Under the pieces are notes generated by a model that was not told where the DNA came from, did not search any database, and was given only the letters and a program-made list of their open reading frames with translations. 64,000 nt of DNA from contig JAQBPR010000011.1 in assembly GCA_028287395.1 (NCBI GenBank), positions 23,372 to 87,371 of the forward strand, given 5' to 3'. The position numbers were made by a program, and so were the translations under genes. The first letter of the stretch is position 1. Every line of letters starts with the position of its first letter. This document shows positions 56,649-64,000 of this stretch, piece by piece. The DNA comes from Bacilli bacterium (lineage in GTDB: Bacteria; Bacillota; Bacilli; Paenibacillales; NBRC-103111).

Positions 56649-57971
56649 TTGACGAAAAAAAGAAGCTTGCTAATGCTTTTTATCATATTGGGATTTTCAA
56701 TCGTTTTTTTATCGCAATGCACTAAATCTGTGGGCGAGAACAAAATAGATGCTACGAATAAAGTAGCTGAAGGAGATAATAAAAACAAGGGAACGAATCC
56801 GCAAGGAGATAATCAGATTTTAAAAGTATCCGTTTCGATGAAGGCGGAAGAATTCGCTTTACTGCAAAAGCAATCGACCCAATATACGGAGGCTCATCCC
56901 AAGATGGTTGTTGAATTGACAAATTTACCAGCCAAAGATGCCTTTGCTGTTCTTAAAAAACAAAATCAATTAGGAGACGCTCCTGATTTAATGTTAATGG
57001 ATAATAATTGGGTGAAGGAGTTTGCTGCTCTTGGGTTTCTTCATCCAATGGATGAATATTTTACAGGAGAGCAAAAATCGGACGGGATAGCCGCCTTAAT
57101 GAACCAAGTAAAATGGAATGGTTATTTGTGGGCGCTCCCCAAGGATGTTGATCCGTACATTCTGGTTTGGAATACAAAAACAGCCTCTGAAAATAAATGG
57201 GACCATCCACCAACGAATTCAGAAGAATGGCTCGCTTGGAATAAAGTTATGATGCATCCCGAAGAAGGAAAATATGGTGTTTATATGGATCCAACGGATC
57301 CATATGCATTTCTTTCGTTTTTTTCTTCACTGGATGATAATGGATCGTTATCAAAGCTGAACGATCCCGCATTGATCAAAAGATTTGAAAGCTTTTACGC
57401 GCCGCAGGAGGCCGCTTGGAATACGAAAAATCTGCAAAAAAATTACCCAGGTCCTTCACAAACCTGGGATCCGTGGGCGCTGTTGAGTAAAGGAAAAATG
57501 GCTGCGATGGTGACAACAGTTTCCGAATTTAAGCTCCATTCGAACGATGCAATCACACTTGCGGCTTTGTCATATAAGAAAATTTCAACTACAACCGAAG
57601 CAGTTAATGTTGGATTACTGAAGGGACGAAGCTATTGCATTTCCTCTCGTTCTAAAAACAGCACAATGGCTGTAAATTGGATGAAGGAAATGACTTCAAT
57701 CGGTACGGATTTAGTTGTCTGGAATGAAACTAAGCTATTGCCTTCTTTGCCTACAGCCTATTTTGAAACGCCGATCTTAAACGATACCAATTATAAGTCC
57801 TTTGTGTGGCTGATAGATAACGGAAAAGTATTGCCAGTTGGATCGGAAACAAATCAAAAAGTAAGCAGCTTTCAAAATGAACTGCAAAAGCTATGGATTG
57901 GCGAGCAAACAATGAAGCAATTTTTAGAAAATAGCTCGAAGCTTTGGCTGCCAGAGAAAAGCGGACCTTAA
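56649..57971 (+). CDS. Extracellular solute-binding lipoprotein (orphan)
   Basis: A 440-residue protein starting at TTG with AAAGGAG upstream. The signal peptide ends in the lipobox LSQC (IILGFSIVFLSQC), so it should be anchored on the outside of the membrane. The sequence shows the family 1 binding-protein pattern of sugar ABC importers: QSTQYTEAHPKMVVELTNLPAKDAFAVL in part, DAPDLMLMDNNWVKEFAALGFL, WALPKDVDPYILVWNTK and VGLLKGRSYCISSRSKN. No permease or ATPase gene is adjacent, so it either serves a remote transporter or acts as a sensor. The ligand is unknown. Its stop overlaps the convergent gene by 4 bases. Confidence 0.85.
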   Translation: MTKKRSLLMLFIILGFSIVFLSQCTKSVGENKIDATNKVAEGDNKNKGTNPQGDNQILKVSVSMKAEEFALLQKQSTQYTEAHPKMVVELTNLPAKDAFAVLKKQNQLGDAPDLMLMDNNWVKEFAALGFLHPMDEYFTGEQKSDGIAALMNQVKWNGYLWALPKDVDPYILVWNTKTASENKWDHPPTNSEEWLAWNKVMMHPEEGKYGVYMDPTDPYAFLSFFSSLDDNGSLSKLNDPALIKRFESFYAPQEAAWNTKNLQKNYPGPSQTWDPWALLSKGKMAAMVTTVSEFKLHSNDAITLAALSYKKISTTTEAVNVGLLKGRSYCISSRSKNSTMAVNWMKEMTSIGTDLVVWNETKLLPSLPTAYFETPILNDTNYKSFVWLIDNGKVLPVGSETNQKVSSFQNELQKLWIGEQTMKQFLENSSKLWLPEKSGP

Positions 57972-59056
57972 TTTTTTTTCGGAGTCAACTTGAGTTTAAT
58001 AATTAGTAATCCATTATCCGTTGTGACTTCTTTAGCTTGAAACGCCGGCATATGATCTTCAACAGAAAAGCTTAAATTAAATCTTTCTTCCATATATCTC
58101 TTGGTCGTCTCATCCAAAGCATTATCGTTATAGCCCAAATCGTCTACATGAAATTGTAAACGGTTTGGGTTTTCTTCTACGATATAATGCCCTTTAATCG
58201 AGGCTTTGATATCTCCATCTTGACCTACAACACTATATTGACCGTTCTGAAACTTGAATTCTAGATGATTAAACAATTCAGGATTTTTGGAACGGAAGAA
58301 TTGCGTTAAGTCCTGATCAGAAATTTGGAATGATAATCCGTTCATATATTTAGCTTGTTCTTTTCCTTGGACTAGCTCTACAAGCTGAGGCATTGCTTCA
58401 GCAATTCCTTTAAAATATTTTTCAAAAAGCGGAACCACTTTTTCCTTAAAGGTAGCTTTCAACTCTTCGATTTTGGCTAAGATAATCTGCGCTTGATCCT
58501 GTGGAATTTGCTTTAATTGATCATCCACTTCTTTTTGTAAAGCTATATTATGATCTCGCTGCGTAATAAACGCTGCCTTTACCTCACGTAGATCGGTTTG
58601 GATTGTCGCCAACTGCTTTTGTAAATCTTGTAATTGCTTATAGGAAGCAACATAGGCTTCTAAAGAGGTATGATCGTTTGCTACGATCCTGTCTAAATAT
58701 TCGTACATATCCAGAGCATCGGAAAAAGACTTTGCCGAAAATATCAAAGTCCAAATCGATGCTCGATCACCCATATAATAGGCTCGTAAAACTTTTCCGG
58801 CATGTTCCCGTGCTGATACTACTTGAGTATCTTGCTGTACCAATTTCAGTTGGGTATCATCTATTTGAGCGCTTACCTTTACATCCTGATCGGATAAACG
58901 CGCGATTTCTTGATCCAATTGTACGATCGTCAAACTCTTTTGCAGCAGTTTTTTTGTTTCGTCTAGTGTGGGGTCAGCGAAACATTGCGCAGCTGAATAA
59001 ACGCATAAGAATACGCAAAAATAAGTTAATAAAGCATTGCGCAGCAGTTTAGTCAT
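57968..59056 (-). CDS. Secreted coiled-coil protein with CwlO/PcsB-like N-terminus
   Basis: A 362-residue protein. A signal peptide (residues 1-27, CVFLCVYSAAQCFA) is followed by a heptad-rich coiled coil with KVLRAYYMGDRASIWTLIFSAKSFSDALDMYEYLDRIVANDHT (in part), the pattern of CwlO/PcsB-type cell-wall hydrolases. Unlike those enzymes it has no NlpC/P60 or CHAP domain. The C-terminal 140 residues (LSFQISDQDLTQFFRSKNPELF) form a domain I do not recognise. It may regulate a hydrolase rather than cut. It lies 20 bases after the lipoprotein gene at 59077, and the two form an operon. Confidence 0.8.
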   Translation of the reverse strand: MTKLLRNALLTYFCVFLCVYSAAQCFADPTLDETKKLLQKSLTIVQLDQEIARLSDQDVKVSAQIDDTQLKLVQQDTQVVSAREHAGKVLRAYYMGDRASIWTLIFSAKSFSDALDMYEYLDRIVANDHTSLEAYVASYKQLQDLQKQLATIQTDLREVKAAFITQRDHNIALQKEVDDQLKQIPQDQAQIILAKIEELKATFKEKVVPLFEKYFKGIAEAMPQLVELVQGKEQAKYMNGLSFQISDQDLTQFFRSKNPELFNHLEFKFQNGQYSVVGQDGDIKASIKGHYIVEENPNRLQFHVDDLGYNDNALDETTKRYMEERFNLSFSVEDHMPAFQAKEVTTDNGLLIIKLKLTPKKN

Positions 59057-59076
59057 TCTTTTCTCCTTAAATTCAT

Positions 59077-60048
59077 TTACTTTTTCGGAGACAGCAATTT
59101 TAGGAGGTCTTCAAACGGTTTGATTTTTTGCGGTATTGCTTTGGTAAATTTGGGGTTTTGATTGATTTGCTCATAGCTTTGGTGAAGTATAAGGTGATGA
59201 GTAGCAGTGGCTCCAGCTGCATCTTTCAGCGAAAAAGTAATTTTTATTTGCTGATCGCGAATGAAGCCTGTATCATCTGTCGTTAAGGCGATAGAGCTTG
59301 GTATTTCAATTTGAATCGACTTTAGATCATTTTGTTTTAGACTCTCGGCTTGACCAGCAGAAATGACTCCATTTTTATTTAAGGTGTCGATAATTTCGGG
59401 AAGCTTGGCCTGCAATATTGTCGACAATTCCGCTTTGTTTTGATCGTTTACATCGATAGTATAAGTGCTGCCGGTTTTGCCGTCTTTTAATGGAGTTGGT
59501 GCAGCAGACTTTTTAAACCATTTCTCTTGGATGTCGCCAATGATTAAATTTGCCACTGTAGAAGCGATTTGCGAAACATTTTTCAGGCTTTCTGGGGTCA
59601 ATGGAGTTGTTTGACCAGCTGCAGTGCCAAGGGTTGTTAAATCAATGGCATAATATTCATCTTTTTGGTTCAGTACTGGAATGTTCATATATAGTTTGTT
59701 ATCCTTAAGAATCATAGGCAATGGCAGTTTGCTGCCGCCAAGAACCGCAGGAGAAGCATTTAAATCAACCTCTAGCTGAACTGGGTCTGTGTTAGCTACG
59801 CCGTTCCAATCAAGCTTGCTGTTTTGGAGTACACCAAGTAAATTCGTAGTTATTGGATTACTATCCTTGGCTTGCGGAATAAAGTTGCCGAGATCTATAT
59901 CGGCATCGCCGCTAAATGCATAATTTTTCATTTCTATTTGCTTAGTAAGCGAGGCTTGGACGTCTTGTTTGTAATGAGTTGCTTCTGTACAAGCGGATAA
60001 TAAAGTACAGGTTAGTAGTACAGTGAAGATAATCTTTGGTTTTTTCAT
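59077..60048 (-). CDS. Uncharacterised lipoprotein
   Basis: A 323-residue lipoprotein with signal MKKPKIIFTVLLTCTLLSAC (lipobox LSAC). The mature part is rich in beta-strand phrases (NYAFSGDADIDLGNF, LEVDLNASPAVLGG, GSTYTIDVNDQNK), in the style of LolA/LppX-type or YhfM-like lipid-binding lipoproteins. The family is not assigned. It begins the operon with the coiled-coil secreted protein and is divergent from the MidA gene. The two proteins may work together at the cell surface; that is inferred from linkage alone. Confidence 0.8.
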   Translation of the reverse strand: MKKPKIIFTVLLTCTLLSACTEATHYKQDVQASLTKQIEMKNYAFSGDADIDLGNFIPQAKDSNPITTNLLGVLQNSKLDWNGVANTDPVQLEVDLNASPAVLGGSKLPLPMILKDNKLYMNIPVLNQKDEYYAIDLTTLGTAAGQTTPLTPESLKNVSQIASTVANLIIGDIQEKWFKKSAAPTPLKDGKTGSTYTIDVNDQNKAELSTILQAKLPEIIDTLNKNGVISAGQAESLKQNDLKSIQIEIPSSIALTTDDTGFIRDQQIKITFSLKDAAGATATHHLILHQSYEQINQNPKFTKAIPQKIKPFEDLLKLLSPKK

Positions 60049-60180
60049 TGCAGCAGGATCTCCTTTGTATGTTTCAAACTATTTCTTTTGAAGCATCCTC
60101 AATTATAACGGTTCTTTTGCCATTTGTCTTTAGGGATGGGGAAGCATTTTTAACGTTTGTGAAATGGAAGGTTGACCAAT

Positions 60181-61314
60181 ATGGATAAAATAAACCTGGA
60201 TTCGCCTTTAGTTAGCATCATCCGTCAACAAATTGCGCAAAGTGAAGCAAGCCTGATATCCTTTCGTCAATTTATGGAGCTTTGTTTATACGCGCCAGAA
60301 TATGGCTATTACACAGGTACACGCTCTAAAGTTGGCAAGAACGGTGATTTTTATACAAGCTCAGCCATCGGTGGCTTATTCGGTGAAATGCTGGCTTGTT
60401 TTATTGCAGAGAGAATAAAGGTTCTTGCTGCTGCTGGCTATGAGGTTGTTGAATGGGGCGGCGGAACAGGGCAGATGGCTAAGCAAATTCTCGATAAAAT
60501 ACGCAATGATTTTCCGGATTTATATGGGTCTATCCGTTATATTGTCATTGAACGAAGTGAGTATCATCGTTCTTTGCAATTGGACTTATTACAGGAGCAT
60601 CGCAAGAACATTATTTTTTGGACTCCGGAAGAATGGAAGGAAAATGGAAAACGCAGGCATACATTTATTTTCTCTAATGAATTATTAGATGCTTTTCCCG
60701 TGTTTCGAGTGAGACAAAAGTCTGGACAGCTTTATGAAATTTATGTGGGTTGGGACGAAGCAATGGAAGTGTTTTACGAATGTGAAGTGATCTGTAAAAC
60801 GCAGTCTATTTTAGAATATTTAGAGCATGAAGGCATTGAATTACGCGAAGGTCAATGGGCCGAAATCAATGTTGGGGCAGAGCAATGGATTCGCGAAATA
60901 GCAGATTGGATGGAACAAGGTGACTTGGTGACCATTGACTATGGTGATGTAGCTGCAGAAATTTATGCCGAGCATCGCATGCAAGGGACGCTTTTATGTT
61001 ATAAAGATCATCGCGCATACGATAATCCTTATATTCATGTCGGTGAGCAAGACATAACGGCGCATGTTAATTTTTCAGCGTGTATTCGTGCAGGAATGGA
61101 GTCGGGTATACAGGAATGGAGTCTGCAAACACAGCGAGAATTTTTGGTTGAAGCAGGCATTTTGAGTCTATTACAGAATGATGATTCTCGTGATCCATTT
61201 AGCAAGACGGCGAAAAGAAACCGTGCGATACGCCAATTGCTGCTTAGCGATCAGATGAGTGAGTTGTTTAAAGTACTCATACAAACAAAAAAAGTTGATT
61301 CCTCTTCGGTCTAA
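60181..61314 (+). CDS. MidA-family SAM-dependent methyltransferase (DUF185)
   Basis: A 377-residue COG1565 methyltransferase. The N-terminal YAPEYGYYTGTRSKVGKNGDFYTSSAIGGLFG (in part) and the SAM loop VVEWGGGTGQMAKQIL are typical, together with FSNELLDAFPVFRV. In mitochondria the family methylates a complex I subunit (NDUFAF7); bacterial targets are unknown. I use the ATG at 60181 with GGAAGG upstream; the TTG at 60172 is in frame. The stop codon lies in the loop of its terminator. Confidence 0.9.
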   Translation: MDKINLDSPLVSIIRQQIAQSEASLISFRQFMELCLYAPEYGYYTGTRSKVGKNGDFYTSSAIGGLFGEMLACFIAERIKVLAAAGYEVVEWGGGTGQMAKQILDKIRNDFPDLYGSIRYIVIERSEYHRSLQLDLLQEHRKNIIFWTPEEWKENGKRRHTFIFSNELLDAFPVFRVRQKSGQLYEIYVGWDEAMEVFYECEVICKTQSILEYLEHEGIELREGQWAEINVGAEQWIREIADWMEQGDLVTIDYGDVAAEIYAEHRMQGTLLCYKDHRAYDNPYIHVGEQDITAHVNFSACIRAGMESGIQEWSLQTQREFLVEAGILSLLQNDDSRDPFSKTAKRNRAIRQLLLSDQMSELFKVLIQTKKVDSSSV

Positions 61315-61336
61315 ACCGAAAGTGAATCAACTTTTT
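61289..61336 (+). terminator. Terminator overlapping the end of the midA-type gene
   Basis: AAAAGTTGATTC pairs with GAATCAACTTTT and, inside, TCGGT pairs with ACCGA across a CTAA loop. A T-run follows. The stop codon of the gene is in the hairpin loop. Confidence 0.88.
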
Positions 61337-61367
61337 AAATTCTAAGAAAGTATAAGTTTTCGTCACA

Positions 61368-61434
61368 TATACAGATCTTAGAATTCTGGACAAACGCTAC
61401 CGTCTTAAAAGACGTCATAGCCGTTTATCTTTGT
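61368..61434. repeat. Dispersed structured repeat, copy 2
   Basis: The second copy of the 67-base repeat (61 of 67 matches to 55921-55987). It is preceded at 61343-61359 by TAAGAAAGTATAAGTTT, a 17-base string that also occurs at 28298-28314 in the glyQ leader. It lies between convergent genes, between the MidA terminator and the end of the DUF2626 gene. Confidence 0.8.
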
Positions 61435-61447
61435 ATTACAGCATCGT

Positions 61448-61681
61448 TTAGTAGGTTGACATATGGAAAAACGACCAATAAGTAAAGCCTGAAAACGACA
61501 GAACCATATATCCCCAAAACATTAATATGTAAGTACGCTCAGACAAATTCATATAGCCCAATACCACGAATAAAGCTGTTTGGAAAAAGAAAATGAAAGC
61601 CATCGGAATCATACCGCCTGCGAGTGCCATCAGGCCGATCACAAGTGTCCAGAAGCCAAGAACGCGAAACATGCGTGCCAT
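61448..61681 (-). CDS. DUF2626 small membrane protein (YqgY-like)
   Basis: A 77-residue protein of three hydrophobic helices (LGFWTLVIGLMALAGGMIP, FFFQTALFVVLGYMN, TYILMFWGYMVLSFSGFTYW), matching the DUF2626 pattern of B. subtilis YqgY. The role is unknown. AAAGGGGG precedes the ATG. In relatives it also lies close to a MidA-type gene (yqgX/yqxL region), a link I recall only loosely. Confidence 0.85.
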   Translation of the reverse strand: MARMFRVLGFWTLVIGLMALAGGMIPMAFIFFFQTALFVVLGYMNLSERTYILMFWGYMVLSFSGFTYWSFFHMSTY

Positions 61682-61939
61682 CTTGAAATCCCCCTTTCTA
61701 TAACTACCGTCAATTTAACTCATTTCATTATACCTTTTGCATTCAGGAGTGTAAACGGAAAACGTGTGTCGAAATCAAAAACTTTTTATAGTATAACCTT
61801 TTTATAATCATTTATGTATGAGGTTTATAAAAAATGGAAATACCAAATAGTATCAAATAGATTCTATGAACTCTATTATGGGCATAAAGATAATGTAACA
61901 GTAGAAATTTGTTGTTCATTCAAGTAGGGAGGTTTTTTG

Positions 61940-62623
61940 ATGTCGGCAGTCAGACAAGACGCATGGAGCGACGATGATGATTTAATTTTAGCGGAGGTGA
62001 CGTTAAGACATATACGTGAAGGTGGCACACAGCTTTCCGCATTTGAAGAAGTGGGTGAGAGAATTGGAAGAACGTCTGCAGCGTGTGGCTTTCGTTGGAA
62101 TAGTTATGTTCGCAAAAAATATGAACCTGCCATCCAAATTGCGAAAGCACAGCGTCAAAAACGAAATCAATTAAAAAGACAAACGGCTTCTTCACTTCAA
62201 GGGTTGACTGGAATGGTTGAGGTGTCGGCAATGGAAATCGCGGATTTAAAAATGCCAAGAAACGACAGAATGGAAAGAAATGATGCTATAACGGAAGAAT
62301 TGATTTCGATTGACGCGGTTATTCGTTTTTTGCGGCAGTGGAAAGTGACTTATCAGGAAATGACTCGTCACACGAGAAGCTTGGAAAAAGAATTGCACGA
62401 AACACAGGAGCAATTAGATAGAATAAAGAAGGAAAATGATAAATTAAATAAACAATATAATGTTGTAGAGACGGATTATCGCGTAGTAAATGACGATTAC
62501 AGAGCCCTCATCCAAATTATGGATCGAGCCCGCAAATTAGCCTTTCTCGTAGAGGAAGATGAAGAGAATAAATCGCGTTTTAAGATGGATGCGAACGGAA
62601 ATTTAGAAAGAATTGAATCTTAA
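61940..62623 (+). CDS. gerR: RsfA/GerR-family prespore regulator
   Basis: A 227-residue protein. The N-terminal 60 residues form a Myb/SANT-like DNA-binding domain (RQDAWSDDDDLILAEVTLRH, GRTSAACGFRWNSYVRKKYE). A coiled coil follows (LEKELHETQEQLDRIKKEND). This is the RsfA family of forespore or mother-cell regulators. The neighbour panE points to the YlbO branch, GerR, which in B. subtilis modifies sigma-E-dependent transcription. GGGAGG lies 7 bases before the ATG at 61940. A terminator follows at 62656-62684. Confidence 0.9.
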   Translation: MSAVRQDAWSDDDDLILAEVTLRHIREGGTQLSAFEEVGERIGRTSAACGFRWNSYVRKKYEPAIQIAKAQRQKRNQLKRQTASSLQGLTGMVEVSAMEIADLKMPRNDRMERNDAITEELISIDAVIRFLRQWKVTYQEMTRHTRSLEKELHETQEQLDRIKKENDKLNKQYNVVETDYRVVNDDYRALIQIMDRARKLAFLVEEDEENKSRFKMDANGNLERIES

Positions 62624-62655
62624 TAAAGGTTTGAAATGTATACTCTGTTTTAATG

Positions 62656-62684
62656 AAGATCCTTAGCCGCTAAGGGTCTTTTTC
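62656..62684 (+). terminator. Terminator after the gerR-like gene
   Basis: GATCCTTAG pairs with CTAAGGGTC (one G-T pair) over a 3-base loop and is followed by a T-run. Confidence 0.8.
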
Positions 62685-62741
62685 TTGCGAAATATTTGAA
62701 GCATGCTATATTGATGAAAAGGAAAGAAGAAGGTGAAGCAT

Positions 62742-63683
62742 GTGCGGATCCGAATAGTTGGCGCGGGATCAATGGGAATGCTATTTGCTGGGAAAATGAG
62801 TTCAACAGGTATCCGTGTAGAACTCATTACGCATACAATGGAGCAAAGGGATAAGCTGAATAAAAAAAGATTGTGTTTGCTAGAAGACGGTACTGAACAG
62901 TCTATTCATGTGTGGGCAACTTATTGTGCAAGTGTAGATTACAGTGAAATCGAAGCTTCAGATTGGATTTTCTTAATGGTGAAGCAAAAGGATATAACCG
63001 ATTCGTTATTAAAGCAGTTAAAGCCCTTTGTAGATGAAGGAACAAGGTTTCTCTGTTTTCAAAATGGTTTAGGACATCTGGAAGAAGTACAGCATGAATT
63101 TCCGGAAAATCAAGTGTATGCAGCAGTGACAACAGAAGCGGCTCGAAAAATATCGGATGATCGCGTGGAACATACAGGTTTTGGAATTACATGGGTTGGT
63201 AAAATTGAAAAAGCGTCTTCGAAAGTTTTGAAATGGGATGAACAAGAAAAAATACTGCAGAATTTGTTAATTAATGCAGGATTTGAAGTTTATTTGTCGA
63301 ACAAAATGAATAGCTTTATCTGGAATAAACTTATACTGAACTCGGTTATTAATCCGCTTACCGCTATTTTAGGGATACATAATGGTGGTTTACTCTGTTC
63401 ACCTCCTTTACTGGATTTGATGAAAAATTTATTGGAGGAAGGCTGTACGGTTGCTCGTCAGTTAGATGTAGAAATCGCAGATGATCTGTGGGAGCAGCTG
63501 CTGCAAGTTTGTGAGCGAACAGCAAACAATCTTTCTTCTATGCTTCAGGATATAAATGAAGGAAGAGTTACGGAATTGGAATGGATTAATGGGGCGCTTT
63601 TAAAATTCGCGAAATTCCACCAGCTATCCTTGCCAAGTCATGACGCTCTTTATCGGATGGTTAAACATTTGGAAAGCAGGTGA
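62742..63683 (+). CDS. panE: Ketopantoate reductase (2-dehydropantoate 2-reductase)
   Basis: A 313-residue NADPH enzyme of pantothenate synthesis. The N-terminal Rossmann motif is IRIVGAGSMGMLFAGKM. Further on come ICFQNGLGHLEEV-like (FLCFQNGLGHL), TAILGIHNGGLL and KLILNSVINPLTAILG, which contains the catalytic lysine K-x-x-x-N pattern (WNKLILNSVINP). I use the GTG at 62742 with AAGAAGG 8 bases upstream; another GTG three codons earlier is in frame. Corresponds to B. subtilis ylbQ, placed as usual near gerR and bshC. The stop overlaps the next start (GTGA). Confidence 0.92.
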   Translation: MRIRIVGAGSMGMLFAGKMSSTGIRVELITHTMEQRDKLNKKRLCLLEDGTEQSIHVWATYCASVDYSEIEASDWIFLMVKQKDITDSLLKQLKPFVDEGTRFLCFQNGLGHLEEVQHEFPENQVYAAVTTEAARKISDDRVEHTGFGITWVGKIEKASSKVLKWDEQEKILQNLLINAGFEVYLSNKMNSFIWNKLILNSVINPLTAILGIHNGGLLCSPPLLDLMKNLLEEGCTVARQLDVEIADDLWEQLLQVCERTANNLSSMLQDINEGRVTELEWINGALLKFAKFHQLSLPSHDALYRMVKHLESR

Positions 63684-64000
63684 TCCGCATCGGACACATC
63701 CTTAATTTTGCGGTTCATTTTTATGCCGCGCTGGCATTTATCCCTTATTTATCTTTCATTGTTCTATGGTTTATCACTTATTTCATTACACATGATAAAA
63801 AAAAGTCGACACGAATATCGATAGATGTTACTACTTTGTTATTAATCGGTGCAGTAGCAAGACAGCTGCATAAGCTCTTTGGTTCTTCGTTGGGGTTTTG
63901 GATTTTGTTGTTTATTTTATTGCTTTCGGCTGGACTCATTGGCAGACAACAGAACGACCTTCGTGGCACAGTCAACGTAATGCGTATATTAAAAATCATG
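63680..64000 (+). CDS. DUF3397 membrane protein (3' end beyond the window)
   Basis: From a GTG overlapping the panE stop, 107 codons are open to the window edge. The hydrophobic profile (four helices) and phrases such as FIPYLSFIVLWFITYF, TLLLIGAVARQLHKLFGSS and LLLSAGLIGRQQNDLRG match the DUF3397 family, small membrane proteins placed before bshC and mraZ in Bacillales. The role is unknown. The first 320 bases of the gene are visible; the stop is not. Confidence 0.85.
   Translation, partial: MIRIGHILNFAVHFYAALAFIPYLSFIVLWFITYFITHDKKKSTRISIDVTTLLLIGAVARQLHKLFGSSLGFWILLFILLLSAGLIGRQQNDLRGTVNVMRILKIM

Noticed and set aside
55848..61681. Accessory block considered as a genomic island or prophage remnant
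   Set aside because: No integrase, transposase, tRNA or phage gene, and base composition by eye matches the surroundings.

Overview
The window is a 64 kb piece of the core chromosome of an endospore-forming, low-to-medium G+C Firmicute, most likely Paenibacillaceae. The main evidence is gene order: addB-addA-sbcD-sbcC; rpsU-yqeY-yqfC-yqfD-phoH-pgpH-ybeY-dgkA-cdd-era-yqzL-recO-glyQS-yqfL-yqxD-dnaG-sigA-trmK-yqfO; nifZ-thiI; typA-ylaH ... ylaJ-ylaK; and gerR-panE-DUF3397. These follow Bacillus/Paenibacillus synteny. Sporulation and germination genes (a GerA subunit, YqfC, YqfD, YlaJ/YhcN, GerR/RsfA type) support a spore former. No prophage, transposase, CRISPR array, tRNA or rRNA was found.

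Layout. 1-1519 (-): spore germinant receptor A subunit, cut by the window edge. 1695-14213 (+): recombination and double-strand-break operon addBA-sbcDC, whose proteins carry unusual low-complexity insertions. 14222-18123: a membrane GGDEF-EAL c-di-GMP protein and a TetR regulator joined in frame to an FAD oxidoreductase, with a perfect palindromic operator upstream. 18205-38587 (+): a long housekeeping run covering translation, sporulation, c-di-AMP turnover, 16S rRNA maturation, Era, RecO, glycyl-tRNA synthetase behind a glycine T-box, primase, the main sigma factor and TrmK. 38584-42265: an MFS protein, RNase P RNA (type B) and a secreted subtilisin-like protease. 42440-49489: small uncharacterised proteins, a lytic transglycosylase, the sulfur-transfer pair nifZ-thiI, a TerC-family exporter and a secreted phospholipase C-type phosphoesterase. 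49715-55847: a membrane protein and the typA/yla region. 55848-61681: an uncharacterised accessory block (orphan solute-binding lipoprotein, CwlO-like coiled-coil secreted protein, lipoprotein, MidA methyltransferase, DUF2626). 61940-64000: the gerR-panE-DUF3397 block that normally leads into the cell-division cluster.

Most of the window is ordinary core genome. The points that stand out are: the TetR-oxidoreductase translational fusion with an embedded ribosome binding site; the heptapeptide tandem repeat and G+C-rich mosaic patch inside sbcD, with a matching low-complexity insert in addA; and a 67-nt structured dispersed repeat present twice (55921-55987 and 61368-61434), each time between convergent genes. 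A hairpin that would mask the yqzL ribosome binding site and a terminator-like hairpin just after the typA promoter are also worth checking. I see no clear new defence, conflict or biosynthetic system.
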